DNA of 64,000 nucleotides from Paenibacillus amylolyticus (GTDB lineage: Bacteria > Bacillota > Bacilli > Paenibacillales > Paenibacillaceae): the NCBI RefSeq assembly GCF_003719335.1, contig NZ_RIAS01000001.1:682001-746000 (forward strand), read 5' to 3'. The position numbers and the translations under genes were made by a program. A model generated the notes under the pieces. It ran no database searches, was not told the DNA's origin, and saw only the letters and a list, made by a program, of their open reading frames with translations. Below, in pieces: positions 26,264-34,710 of the stretch. Within the stretch, counting starts at the first letter, position 1, and the number at the start of each line of letters is the position of its first letter.

Positions 26264-28318
26264 TCACTTCACTGCTTTGCGCCAGTTCGATCGGTACATC
26301 AGATACAAGAAGTATGGTGTTCCGATGATCGCAATGAGAATGCCTGACGGTATTTCCGTTGGCGCCATCACCGTTCTGCCAATCGTATCTGCGAGCACCA
26401 GCATCACGGCTCCAGCGAGCGCGGACAGAAACATCGACTGTCTCAGTTTGTGTCCTGTCAGCAGCCGAACCATATGTGGTGCAATCAGACCAATAAATCC
26501 AACCGTTCCAACACAAGCGACCGCGCCAGCCGCGAGCAGTACTCCTACAGTCATGGCCAGCAAGCGAGTGCGACGTACATTCACCCCAAGCCCGGAAGCG
26601 CTGTTGTCGTCAAAGACAAGCAGTTCAAATTTGCGAGCAAGCCACCAAGCCACTGGCACCAAAATGAGCAGGAATACACCGATTACTTTGACTTGGTCCC
26701 ATGTACGGGCATACGTGCTGCCTGTCAGCCAGATATAACCGCTGCTGCCATACACGGCACCTCGTACGATCAGAATCTGAATACCTGCGCCAGCAATGGC
26801 CGACATGGCAATCCCCAGCAATACAACAGCGGAAGGATTCAAGCCTTTTTTCCAAGAAAGCGAGAATACGACCGCAGCCGCAATGGCGGCACCTGCAATA
26901 GCGGCAACAGGCAACACATACATAGGCAGCCCAGGCCATAGAATGAATACCATCATGGCACCAAGTCCTGCGCCGGAAGATACACCTACAATCGATGCAT
27001 CCGCCAGTGGATTACGAACGGCCATCTGGATCAGCACCCCGCTGATTGCGAGAGCCGCCCCTGCCCCTGCAGCCACCAAAGTACGCGGGATACGAAGCTG
27101 CACAATTCCGGAGAATAACCCATCCGACTGAAACAAACTCGGCAGCAGGTCGGCTAGTGGAATACGCATTCCACCGAACATCGTACTGAGCAACAGCAAT
27201 AGGATCGTAATGGCAGAAAACAGAGTAGCGATAGGCGTGAAGGCAAAACGGCGTACAAGCCCCCCCGTACTCATCGATGTCGTCATGCCAGCACCATTTC
27301 CTGCTTTCATTCGAGTCAGCACGAGCCAGATAAGCCATGGTGCACCAATAATCGCCATCACAGCACCAGTTGGCAATTCCATACTGGAGTTGTGTATCAT
27401 CTTAGCAAGGACATCCGCACCTACGAGCAACGCTGCCCCCCAGATGAATACACCTGGAATCAAAAGCCGATTGGAGCGAACACCACTCAGACGAACCAGA
27501 TGTGGAGCAACCAGACCTACAAAGCCGATCGGCCCAATTACGCTGACGATCACTGCAGCCAGAATAACGGCAATGATCAGCCCACCTGTTCGAGCAAGTC
27601 CAACTCTCTGGCCCAAAGAAGATGCGGTTGATTCATCCAGCTCCAGCATATCCCACTGTTTGGACAGAATCAGAGCCAGCAGCGTTACACCTGTGACCCA
27701 AGGCCAGACGTAGTTCACACCTGTCCAGTCATTCTGGACAAGGGTTCCCGACCCCCACAGGAATAAACCCTGAGTTTCCATCGAGAAAAAAATATGCAAG
27801 GCACTTGTAAATGAACCTAGCACCATGGACACGATCATACCCGATAATGCTAGTCGTACCGGCGTTGACGTACGCCCACCGCCCATAAAATAAGCTGCGA
27901 ACGCCGCAACCAATCCGCCCATAGCGGCAAAAAGAAACGGTGACTGGCTGAGTAAAGATGGAAAAAGAATGGCACCGAGCACCACAACAAAATACGCGCC
28001 CGCATTAATTCCAAGCGTGTCTGAGGCTGCAAGCGGGTTGCGAGTAATGGTCTGCAACAACGCCCCCGCAACAGCCAGCGCACCCCCTGCCAGAATACCG
28101 ATCACCGTACGCGGCATACGCAAATCCCATACCATATTATGTTCGAGCGTACCTTGTCTATTTGTAAGCGCGCCCCAAACATCATGCAACGAAATGGCCG
28201 CTTCCCCATAACACAGACTTACAAAAAAAAGCACGATAAGGGCGGTAAGACCGCCCCCATAGATGCTTATCATACGCCAGTTCGTGGCTGGCTTCGTTCC
28301 TTGTTGAGTCAGACTCAT
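26264..28318 (-). CDS. Siderophore ABC transporter permease, two FecCD domains fused (FhuB type)
   Basis: The 684-residue product contains two complete BtuC/FecCD permease units in tandem (about 1-340 and 350-684). Each repeats the motifs LRMPRTVIGILAGGALAVAG / LRIPRTLVAAGAGAALAISG, RNPLAASDTLGINAGA / RNPLADASIVGVSSGA, and GFVGLVAPHLVRL / GFIGLIAPHMVRLL, the last being the coupling helix that docks the ATPase. Such fusions are known from E. coli FhuB; most Bacillus systems use two separate proteins. The ATG overlaps the stop of the binding-protein gene by 4 bases (ATGA), so translation is coupled. It imports iron-siderophore across the cytoplasmic membrane. No ATPase gene lies nearby, so one must be supplied from elsewhere. 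Confidence 0.93.
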   Translation of the reverse strand: MSLTQQGTKPATNWRMISIYGGGLTALIVLFFVSLCYGEAAISLHDVWGALTNRQGTLEHNMVWDLRMPRTVIGILAGGALAVAGALLQTITRNPLAASDTLGINAGAYFVVVLGAILFPSLLSQSPFLFAAMGGLVAAFAAYFMGGGRTSTPVRLALSGMIVSMVLGSFTSALHIFFSMETQGLFLWGSGTLVQNDWTGVNYVWPWVTGVTLLALILSKQWDMLELDESTASSLGQRVGLARTGGLIIAVILAAVIVSVIGPIGFVGLVAPHLVRLSGVRSNRLLIPGVFIWGAALLVGADVLAKMIHNSSMELPTGAVMAIIGAPWLIWLVLTRMKAGNGAGMTTSMSTGGLVRRFAFTPIATLFSAITILLLLLSTMFGGMRIPLADLLPSLFQSDGLFSGIVQLRIPRTLVAAGAGAALAISGVLIQMAVRNPLADASIVGVSSGAGLGAMMVFILWPGLPMYVLPVAAIAGAAIAAAVVFSLSWKKGLNPSAVVLLGIAMSAIAGAGIQILIVRGAVYGSSGYIWLTGSTYARTWDQVKVIGVFLLILVPVAWWLARKFELLVFDDNSASGLGVNVRRTRLLAMTVGVLLAAGAVACVGTVGFIGLIAPHMVRLLTGHKLRQSMFLSALAGAVMLVLADTIGRTVMAPTEIPSGILIAIIGTPYFLYLMYRSNWRKAVK

Positions 28319-29316
28319 TTGGTAATCGCCTCAACTACACCGTCAACCAACACTTTGGAAGAAATCGGGCCGCCAAATGTCCATGTCGTACTTCCCAGTT
28401 GATACGTACGCTTATCCTTCACAAAGTTCAGACCGTTCCAAACGGAATTGTCTTTTATCGCTGTGCCAAATACATCATCGTCTGGCTGTGTAATATAGAT
28501 AAAGTTGCTATCTTGCACTGTGGATAAAGATTCAATCCCAACTGTAGAGAAACCGTAGTTTTCAAGTTTATCCGGCTGCCAGTCATTGACCATGCCAATT
28601 TTGTTCAACGTACCCACTACAACCGAGTTGTCGCTGAACATGCGCAGGGAAGCTGCATTTTGATACGTGAATGCCTGTGTTAGTGCAAAGTGGAAGTTTT
28701 CTTTCCCTGCAGCTGCCAGTTTTTCTTTGGCTTCTGCATAATGCTGATCCAGATTGCTGAGCACTTCTTTTGCTTTATCTTCTTTGCCCAGAGCTGTTGC
28801 AATCGTATTAAAAATGGTCGTCATTTTGTCATAGTTATATCCATCACCGTCATATGGATCGAACTCCAGCGTTGGAGCAATGGCTTTCAACTGATCATAT
28901 ACGTTTGAATTGTTGTCTGCATTAGCGATGATCAGATCCGGCTTCAGAGCTGCTATAGCCTCCATATTCGGCTCACTGCGTGTTCCGATATCTGTAACAC
29001 TATCATCCAGAGCAGCTTGATCCGTTACATAAACTTTATAGTTGGCATTATCTGCGTTACCGACAGGCTGAACCCCTAGAGCAACAACATCCTCTGTATA
29101 TGTCCATTCCAGAGTCACGACACGTTTAGCTGGCTTGTCCAGTGTGAGTTCCCCACGTTTATGCTGTACAGTAACCGGCCCAGCTGACTCTTCAGCAGGA
29201 GCGCTGCCCAAATTAGTATTTTTACTTGGTTCTGTTGTTGTAGCATTTTTACCACATCCTGCCAGCACTAAAACAAATGCCATCATGATGAATAGTGCAT
29301 GTAACCCTTTTTTCAT
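28315..29316 (-). CDS. Iron-siderophore substrate-binding lipoprotein
   Basis: The 333-residue product begins with a lipoprotein signal peptide and lipobox VLAGC (Cys21), then a Ser/Glu-rich linker and the class III periplasmic-binding fold typical of FhuD/FecB/YfmC proteins: KRVVTLEWTYTEDVVALGVQPVG, IGTRSEPNMEAIAALKPDLII, ALTQAF and WTFGGPISSKVLVDGVVEAI. It is anchored outside the membrane and delivers ferric siderophore to the fused permease encoded directly after it. A Fur box lies 36 bases upstream of the start, so the two-gene operon is iron-repressed. The siderophore cannot be named from sequence. Confidence 0.92.
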   Translation of the reverse strand: MKKGLHALFIMMAFVLVLAGCGKNATTTEPSKNTNLGSAPAEESAGPVTVQHKRGELTLDKPAKRVVTLEWTYTEDVVALGVQPVGNADNANYKVYVTDQAALDDSVTDIGTRSEPNMEAIAALKPDLIIANADNNSNVYDQLKAIAPTLEFDPYDGDGYNYDKMTTIFNTIATALGKEDKAKEVLSNLDQHYAEAKEKLAAAGKENFHFALTQAFTYQNAASLRMFSDNSVVVGTLNKIGMVNDWQPDKLENYGFSTVGIESLSTVQDSNFIYITQPDDDVFGTAIKDNSVWNGLNFVKDKRTYQLGSTTWTFGGPISSKVLVDGVVEAITK

Positions 29317-29351
29317 ATCTCTAATCTCCTCTATGTTTGTATGTATTTATA

Positions 29352-29372
29352 TGATAACAATTATCATTATCA
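29352..29372 (-). promoter_or_regulatory. Fur box of the siderophore-uptake operon
   Basis: TGATAACAATTATCA (29352-29366) differs from the 7-1-7 Fur consensus TGATAATNATTATCA at one position, and a further TTATCA follows. It sits directly upstream of the binding-protein gene. Confidence 0.85.
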
Positions 29373-29435
29373 CCTATGAACTTCTTTTTTGTCAACGTTG
29401 CCTCATAATTTTCACATTCTTGATTTACCAATAGA

Positions 29436-29478
29436 AAAAGGAAAGACATGACCCTTGGGGCTGCCTTTCCTCGTCTTT
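29436..29478 (-). terminator. Terminator-like hairpin after the CueP-like gene
   Basis: AAGGAAAG pairs with CTTTCCT around a 17-base middle part with partial pairing. Read leftwards the stem is followed by TTTTTC. It is placed correctly for the leftward 29556 gene. Confidence 0.5.
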
Positions 29479-29555
29479 ATTGTATCTTTACAGCATCAGT
29501 TTGTACGTTGTTCTGCCTATTCTTTGCTTGATGCTTGCCCGATTTGGACCTCAGC

Positions 29556-30098
29556 TTAGATTAACTGCATTGTCGTGATGCAGGTCTGATCCGTTTTGTA
29601 TGTAGATAATTGTGTTTCAGCCACCTTTCCGCCGTGAACAATACGGATTAAATACGTTCTGTCACGTGGCACCCAAAAATCCATAAATCCGTTGGCACCG
29701 GACTTCAACACTTCATCTTTCATCAAGGTGTTGCCTTCGGAATCATGAATCGTCACACTGAATTGTTCATTCGCCATCTCTCCTTGGCAACCCGTTAAAC
29801 TATGAATCTCACAGGGATGTGTCTGTTCTACATAAGGAGCGATCGACAGGAAAAATTTATCTTCTGGCAGGTCATAAGTTACTTTTTGACCGTCCGCCTC
29901 TTTTACTGTTAACGTTGCTGCATTGATTGAAGCAGACTGCGGTTTCGCACGGCCTGTACTGATATCCTCAACCAGCTTTGGAATATCAGATTCCTCGGCC
30001 TGTGCAGCCTGCTCTCTCCCTAATGTATTAGCGATGAGATATGTTCCAAGCAGGATTACAGCAGCAGCACTGGCAATGATCCATAGTGTCTTTTTCAT
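29556..30098 (-). CDS. CueP-like copper-binding protein, membrane-anchored
   Basis: The 180-residue product has one N-terminal hydrophobic helix (residues about 5-25) and an exported domain that matches the CueP family. It carries the three conserved cysteines in HPCEIHSLTGCQGEMAN and QTCITTMQL, and also has GANGFMDFWVPRDRTYLIRI. CueP was defined in Salmonella as a periplasmic copper-storage and delivery protein. Gram-positive members are less studied and should act on the outer side of the membrane. AAGGGAGC precedes the ATG. It stands between the siderophore operon and the GNAT/peptide operon, with a terminator at its upstream side, so it is probably its own transcript. Confidence 0.85.
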   Translation of the reverse strand: MKKTLWIIASAAAVILLGTYLIANTLGREQAAQAEESDIPKLVEDISTGRAKPQSASINAATLTVKEADGQKVTYDLPEDKFFLSIAPYVEQTHPCEIHSLTGCQGEMANEQFSVTIHDSEGNTLMKDEVLKSGANGFMDFWVPRDRTYLIRIVHGGKVAETQLSTYKTDQTCITTMQLI

Positions 30099-30208
30099 CG
30101 GACAGCTCCCTTCTTCTTTCCTCTGATTATATATAAAAAAAAGCCAAAACGGGACCTGTCCCAGTACCGTTCACCAGATTTTCACAATTCTGGTTCATGG
30201 TGATACGT

Positions 30209-30253
30209 AAAAAGAAGCATGCCCATCACATTTGTGATCAGCTTGCTTCTTCT
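30209..30253 (-). terminator. Terminator of the GNAT/peptide operon
   Basis: Read leftwards, AGAAGCAAGC and ATCACA pair with TGTGAT and GCATGCTTCT, followed by TTTTTA. It lies about 45 bases after the stop of the 38-residue peptide gene. Confidence 0.75.
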
Positions 30254-30296
30254 TTCGTGTTCCTCAGCAGGAATATGAAGGATTGCTTGGCGAAGA

Positions 30297-30413
30297 TTAC
30301 TTCGTAGGGGCTGTGCTCACGCGAAGTTGTTCATTCAGCTTCAACACATTTTCAAACTTAAAAATACGTCCACCTTTTTCAGGCTTGTTGTACGAACTCG
30401 GCATTGGAACCAT
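30297..30413 (-). CDS. 38-residue peptide, unknown, last gene of the GNAT operon
   Basis: ATG at 30413 is preceded by AAAGGAGGTGAAGAGCAA, one of the strongest ribosome binding sites in the window; the frame runs 38 codons to TAA at 30297. The peptide begins MVPMPSSYNKPEKGGRIFKF and ends with LRVSTAPTK. It is basic, has no signal peptide or membrane segment and no cysteine. It starts 43 bases after the stop of the second GNAT-like gene and is followed by a terminator, so it is the last cistron of a three-gene leftward operon. It could be a modified-peptide precursor, an intracellular signal or an accessory subunit of the GNAT proteins. No family is recognised. Confidence 0.6.
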   Translation of the reverse strand: MVPMPSSYNKPEKGGRIFKFENVLKLNEQLRVSTAPTK

Positions 30414-30456
30414 TTGCTCTTCACCTCCTTTCAGTTTGAATTGTGTATGGATCAGG

Positions 30457-30960
30457 TTAACCCTTCGTTTGAATCTTCAGATAGATCAGCAAAGGATCTA
30501 AATCAGCCGTATACACATGCTCCGTTCTACCGTTCCGCACTTGAATATCAGTCCATACAGCGAATTTACTATATAATCGATTCGTATAGCGGTTATTTGC
30601 AACTGCGTAAAACTGTATGCTTTGCACCTCAGGGTTTTCCTGACATATCCATAACACGACATCTCTGAGGCCTGCAAAAAACGCTCGGCTGCTTCGATAC
30701 TTTTTAGCCAATACAGCTGATTCAATAAATGCTGTACGCTGATCTTCGGTATAATGATACTGGATAAACGCGCTAACATGCCCCTGCTCATCGTCAAATA
30801 AGAGCAAATGCGTCTGCTGAATCGTATGAATCAAATGAAGTAAGGCATCATGAAGCATGTACTGCTCATCAAACTCATCACAGTTCGCCAGATAAAAACG
30901 GGCAAAACGAGCATAATCTTCGTCTTGTAATGAATCCTGGCCCTTAAGCTGCAAAATCAA
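30457..30960 (-). CDS. GNAT-like protein, second of a paralogous pair
   Basis: The 167-residue product shares its layout with the preceding gene: an acidic LLLFDDEQG strand, then AFIESAVLAKKYRSSRAFFAGLRDVVLW (position of the acetyl-CoA pyrophosphate loop, here degenerate), then IQFYAVANNRYTNRLYSKFA. This is the GNAT order of strands and the C-terminal xNxxxxRLYxKxGF-like motif, although the canonical Q/RxxGxG/A is not intact. It starts 7 bases downstream of the paralogue and is clearly co-transcribed. Substrate unknown. The loss of the consensus loop could mean altered cofactor use or a non-catalytic role. A 38-residue peptide gene follows. Confidence 0.65.
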   Translation of the reverse strand: MILQLKGQDSLQDEDYARFARFYLANCDEFDEQYMLHDALLHLIHTIQQTHLLLFDDEQGHVSAFIQYHYTEDQRTAFIESAVLAKKYRSSRAFFAGLRDVVLWICQENPEVQSIQFYAVANNRYTNRLYSKFAVWTDIQVRNGRTEHVYTADLDPLLIYLKIQTKG

Positions 30961-30967
30961 GATGACT

Positions 30968-31519
30968 TCATCCTTTCCTTACCTTGTTCACACAATCTTC
31001 TCGTTCAAAAGATGCAAGATACGCACGAAGCTCAACAAGTTCCACAGCATACGCATTCAGCATACCCGCTTCAACCGTCGTACTGGACACTCTCGCTGCG
31101 AATTTGGAAAAAAGTCGGTGCATACTCACTTCATGAAGAGCCCAAAATCGGATTTCCTCTACAGGTACAACCTCATCGGCGTATTCATCCAGATGCTGTA
31201 CCAGAAACCGTAGTCCCTCTATAAAAATTCGGCTTCCGCGATGTTGACTTACAACAAAAGCGACCTGCAACTGTATCACATGCTGATCCTCATAATTATG
31301 CTCTCCTGTACCATGAATAAATCCAAACGCCCCCGCCGTCTCATCTTCATCATCAAAGCACAAAATAGTGCTCCCGGTCATAAATAGCGGACTAGAGATA
31401 TAACCTAGCGTTGTGGAAAAAGAATACGGCATATTCAACTCACTATAATGAGCCAGTAAAAAGTCCATATATCGATGCTGGTACATCAAAGTTTTACAGT
31501 CAGAGAAGTAATACTTCAT
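30968..31519 (-). CDS. GNAT-like protein, first of a paralogous pair
   Basis: The 183-residue product starts at ATG 31519 behind GGAAGGA; a TTG one codon earlier is the alternative. It is related to the following gene: ILCFDDEDETAGAFGFIHG, then VIQLQVAFVVSQHRGSRIFIEGLRFLVQHL (motif A region with R-G-S-R), and IRFWALHEVSMHRLFSKFAARVS. The fold is GNAT-like, with unusual aromatic content at the N-terminus (MKYYFSDCKTLMYQHRYMDF). It heads a three-gene operon with the second GNAT-like gene and a 38-residue peptide. Function unknown; linkage to a peptide suggests peptide acylation as one possibility, which is inference. Confidence 0.65.
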   Translation of the reverse strand: MKYYFSDCKTLMYQHRYMDFLLAHYSELNMPYSFSTTLGYISSPLFMTGSTILCFDDEDETAGAFGFIHGTGEHNYEDQHVIQLQVAFVVSQHRGSRIFIEGLRFLVQHLDEYADEVVPVEEIRFWALHEVSMHRLFSKFAARVSSTTVEAGMLNAYAVELVELRAYLASFEREDCVNKVRKG

Positions 31520-31696
31520 CAACAGATTCCTTCCTATTACCGGGTCTTAATTCCTATGTATCATGTGGACTATTGTACTCAGAGTAGTTTAAGTTTTGTT
31601 TAAGTTTATCGAAATTTAGCAAAATTCCCTTTCGACAAGTCGAACATCCATCTATAATAAAATATACAAATTCACCTTGGCCGGAGGTCAATCTTG

Positions 31697-33895
31697 ATGA
31701 AACAAAACAAGTCAGCATATAGTCCTATCCGCAAACATCCTGTCATGCTGATCAGCTTGTTTATGTTACTTTTTGCTGCGATAGTCCTATTCCATAAGTG
31801 GGGCAATAATGATGCCATTTCAACCACAATAAACACCGCTCCTCCTATCGCCAAACAAGGCACGCTGGATGGGTCCGGTCTAATCACAAGTCAAGCGGAG
31901 AGTATCGCGCTGGATGGGGAATGGGAATTTTACTGGCGGCAACTGCTCGAGCCGATACACTTTCAATCTGCTTATCCACCAGTCTCCGAACTCGTACAAC
32001 TGCCAGCACCATGGACAACCTATTCGGATAGCCATGGTTCGTTTTTGCCAAGCGAGGGCTATGCAACGTATCGACTGCGCGTCCTGCTGCCGAAGGATGT
32101 CAGCGAAGCAGCACGTACACTGGCACTGTATCCCAAAAGTATCGCATCCGCTTACCGCATCTGGATCAATGGACAGCTTGTTGGCGGGAATGGCAGCGTA
32201 GGTTCCGATCGAATCTCCGAAACACCAAAGAGCTATCCTGAAATTGTTTATTTTCAACCGCGGACGGGATGGAACGAGATTATTATTCAAGTGTCGAACT
32301 TTTCTCAGCGCAACGCAGGAATATGGCAGCGTATGGAGCTGGGTACAGCCGACACCATCTCATGGGAACGTATCCTGCATGTCTCTGCACAATCTGGTAT
32401 TGTTGGTATTTTCGGCGTAATGTCCCTCTATTACGCATTCGTCTTCTGGAATCGCAAACAAGAAACCTCTGCCCTGCTGTACAGTCTGCTCTGTATGTCG
32501 GTTGGTGTGCGTACTGTAGTGCTTGGGGAATCAACCGCGCTTTATTTGTTGCCTGGGTTGCCTTGGGAATGGGCAGTCAAAGCAGAATACATATCAGTAG
32601 CCATGACGGCTTTATTACTAATTTTGTTTATCAATCGAGAATACCCTGCGGAAGCTGTCCGGCATAGTTCAGTGCTGGCAGGGATCATTCTCCCGGGTTG
32701 CATGTCTCTCTTTCTGTTCACGCCGGCTCATGTGTACACGTATATGTTGACCCCTTTTACATGGGGAGTCCTGTTTCCGTCTCTGCTGTACACATTGTAT
32801 ATCTATCTCCGATCTGCGATAAACCGGAGTAAAGGGGCTCTTACGAGCATGATTGGCTTTCTGTTTTTTATGGCTTTTGCTCTCAATGATATGCTCTTCT
32901 ACACAGTTCATCTGCCCACGGAGGATATGCTGTCCATAGGGTTACTCGTGTTCCTGCTGACTCAGGCATACAATCTCTCGTCTCGTTTTTCACGGGCATT
33001 ATACGAATCAGAGCAACTATCGCTGCAGCTCAAGGAATCGAACCAACGGTTAGAGCAGATCGTTGAGGAACGAACACGGTCACTGCGAAAAACAAACGAG
33101 GAACTTCAGGAAGCCAATAAAAAAATGTCGGATTCCGAATTGTTTCGCACCCGGCTGCTGTCCAACATCTCTCACGAACTCAGTACACCGATTACTTCGA
33201 TTAAAGGCTTTGCCAAAGCACTCAGGGATGGAATTATTACAACGGATGCTCCGAAATATGTGAATCGGATCTATACTCGTTCTCTCATGCTTGAACGAAT
33301 GATCCATGATCTGATTGACCTGACCAAGCTCGAAACGCATCAAGTACAATTCAAGATGCAAGATGTCTACGTGATCCCATTTATGCTAGAACTGTTTCTT
33401 AAATATGAAACGGATGTTCACGCACAAGGCATTCAGTATGTTATTGATATGCCTGAAAAATCAGGCTTGCTGGAACCCAAGGATGAAGATTGGATAGTGC
33501 AGTTGGACCCGATTCGACTGGAACAGGTCGTATCCAACCTGATTTCCAATGCACTGCGCTTCACTTCCCCTGCGGGCATCATTCATGTGCAACTACGGTT
33601 GGCAGAAACTCCTGATACCGAGCAGGGCTGGTTAGCGTACATTTGTGTCAAAGATACAGGTGTGGGTATCCCGCCTAAGTGGCAGGAACGAATTTTTGAC
33701 CGTTTCGAACAGGCGAGACCACCATCCGTTCAGGATGAACACAAAGGGTCAGGACTTGGCCTGTCCATCTGTAAGGAAATTATGCATTATCACCATGGAG
33801 ACATTGGAGTAACCAGCGAACCGGGTCTAGGCAGCGAATTTTGCTTTCGGTTACCTGCGTGGAAAGGAAGGGTGTCACCGAATGACAAGCCGTGA
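31697..33895 (+). CDS. Sensor histidine kinase with 7TMR-DISM sensory module
   Basis: Product of 732 residues from ATG 31697, 9 bases after GGAGG. TM1 lies at about residues 14-35. An extracellular jelly-roll domain (about 60-220: LDGEWEFYWRQLLEP, YATYRLRVLLP, IWINGQLVGGNG, WNEIIIQVSNF) is followed by seven membrane helices (about 230-410), the 7TMR-DISM arrangement thought to sense carbohydrate-type ligands. Then come a coiled coil (ESNQRLEQIVEERTRSLRKT), HisKA with the phospho-acceptor His in SNISHELSTPITSIKG (near 492) and HATPase_c motifs NLISNALRF, DTGVGIPP and GSGLGLSI. The response-regulator gene overlaps its end by 14 bases. The ligand and the targets are unknown. Confidence 0.93.
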   Translation: MKQNKSAYSPIRKHPVMLISLFMLLFAAIVLFHKWGNNDAISTTINTAPPIAKQGTLDGSGLITSQAESIALDGEWEFYWRQLLEPIHFQSAYPPVSELVQLPAPWTTYSDSHGSFLPSEGYATYRLRVLLPKDVSEAARTLALYPKSIASAYRIWINGQLVGGNGSVGSDRISETPKSYPEIVYFQPRTGWNEIIIQVSNFSQRNAGIWQRMELGTADTISWERILHVSAQSGIVGIFGVMSLYYAFVFWNRKQETSALLYSLLCMSVGVRTVVLGESTALYLLPGLPWEWAVKAEYISVAMTALLLILFINREYPAEAVRHSSVLAGIILPGCMSLFLFTPAHVYTYMLTPFTWGVLFPSLLYTLYIYLRSAINRSKGALTSMIGFLFFMAFALNDMLFYTVHLPTEDMLSIGLLVFLLTQAYNLSSRFSRALYESEQLSLQLKESNQRLEQIVEERTRSLRKTNEELQEANKKMSDSELFRTRLLSNISHELSTPITSIKGFAKALRDGIITTDAPKYVNRIYTRSLMLERMIHDLIDLTKLETHQVQFKMQDVYVIPFMLELFLKYETDVHAQGIQYVIDMPEKSGLLEPKDEDWIVQLDPIRLEQVVSNLISNALRFTSPAGIIHVQLRLAETPDTEQGWLAYICVKDTGVGIPPKWQERIFDRFEQARPPSVQDEHKGSGLGLSICKEIMHYHHGDIGVTSEPGLGSEFCFRLPAWKGRVSPNDKP

Positions 33896-34607
33896 AGAGA
33901 CACGTCATATTCTCATCGTAGAGGATGATACGGATATTGCGGAACTGGTACAGATTTATTTACATCATCAAAATTACAGTACGTCTGTAGCACATACGTT
34001 AAAGGATGCCGCCAAGCTGTTCGAAGAGCGTACCCCCGATCTTGTCCTGTGTGATATCGTACTGCCCGATGGCCTGGGAACGGTATGGATAAAACATCTC
34101 AGGGAAAGGACAGACCTGCCTGTTGTTTTCCTGAGTAGTCGGCAGGAGACTGAAGATATTATTCAAGGATTGGAAATCGCGGATGACTATATTACCAAAC
34201 CGTTTGATCCCGACATCATGGCAGCACGAGTGAAAAAGAGACTTAAGTCTGTACGGAGGTATTCTTCCAATAATCTGATTGATCCCAACGAAAAAGTATG
34301 GCGAGACGGCTGGCTGGAATTACATTTTGAGCGTTATGAAGTTTACGTTGGAGGGAAAGAGGTATCACTGCCTACCAAAGAGCTTCAGCTTTTGTTCCTG
34401 ATGGCAAATCGCCCAGGATATGTTTTTAGCACCGATTACCTGTTTGAGCATATATGGGGGCTCGACAACTGGAGTGATGTTCGCACGGTCATGGTGCATA
34501 TCCACCACCTGAGACGCAAAATCGAGAATCCGCTTGACTCTCATCGATATATCGTGACTGTACGCGGACTTGGCTATAAATTTCAGATACGTCAGGATCG
34601 CAGATAA
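33882..34607 (+). CDS. OmpR/PhoB-family response regulator
   Basis: The 241-residue product has a receiver domain (about 9-120: ILIVEDDTDIAE, phospho-acceptor Asp58 in LVLCDIVLPDG, VFLSSRQE, YITKPF) and a winged-helix Trans_reg_C domain (about 145-238: KELQLLFLMANRPGYVFSTDYL, DVRTVMVHIHHLRRKIE, IVTVRGLGYKF). In the receiver the usual GLxxGADDY reads GLEIADDY, one residue shorter. The gene overlaps the kinase gene, so the pair is co-translated and works as one two-component system. Targets may include nearby genes but no direct repeat for it was found. Confidence 0.93.
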   Translation: MTSREETRHILIVEDDTDIAELVQIYLHHQNYSTSVAHTLKDAAKLFEERTPDLVLCDIVLPDGLGTVWIKHLRERTDLPVVFLSSRQETEDIIQGLEIADDYITKPFDPDIMAARVKKRLKSVRRYSSNNLIDPNEKVWRDGWLELHFERYEVYVGGKEVSLPTKELQLLFLMANRPGYVFSTDYLFEHIWGLDNWSDVRTVMVHIHHLRRKIENPLDSHRYIVTVRGLGYKFQIRQDRR

Positions 34608-34659
34608 GAGTGTCTTGTCAGTTGCGCTTATACGTTGCGAAGGCATTATGACCTAAAAA

Positions 34660-34706
34660 ATAAAAGAACCTGCATCTGGTGCAGGCTCTCGTTCCTTGGT
34701 TTTATT
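34660..34706. terminator. Terminator between convergent genes
   Basis: CCTGCA and TGCAGG pair around TCTGG with further partial pairing outward (AGAA/TTCC) and T-rich flanks on both sides. It separates the two-component system from the leftward hcp gene. Confidence 0.6.
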
Positions 34707-34710
34707 AGAA

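Noticed and set aside
26450..27713. Long rightward frames opposite the siderophore permease
   Set aside because: They are shadows caused by the GC-rich, hydrophobic codons of the permease gene. They lack ribosome binding sites.
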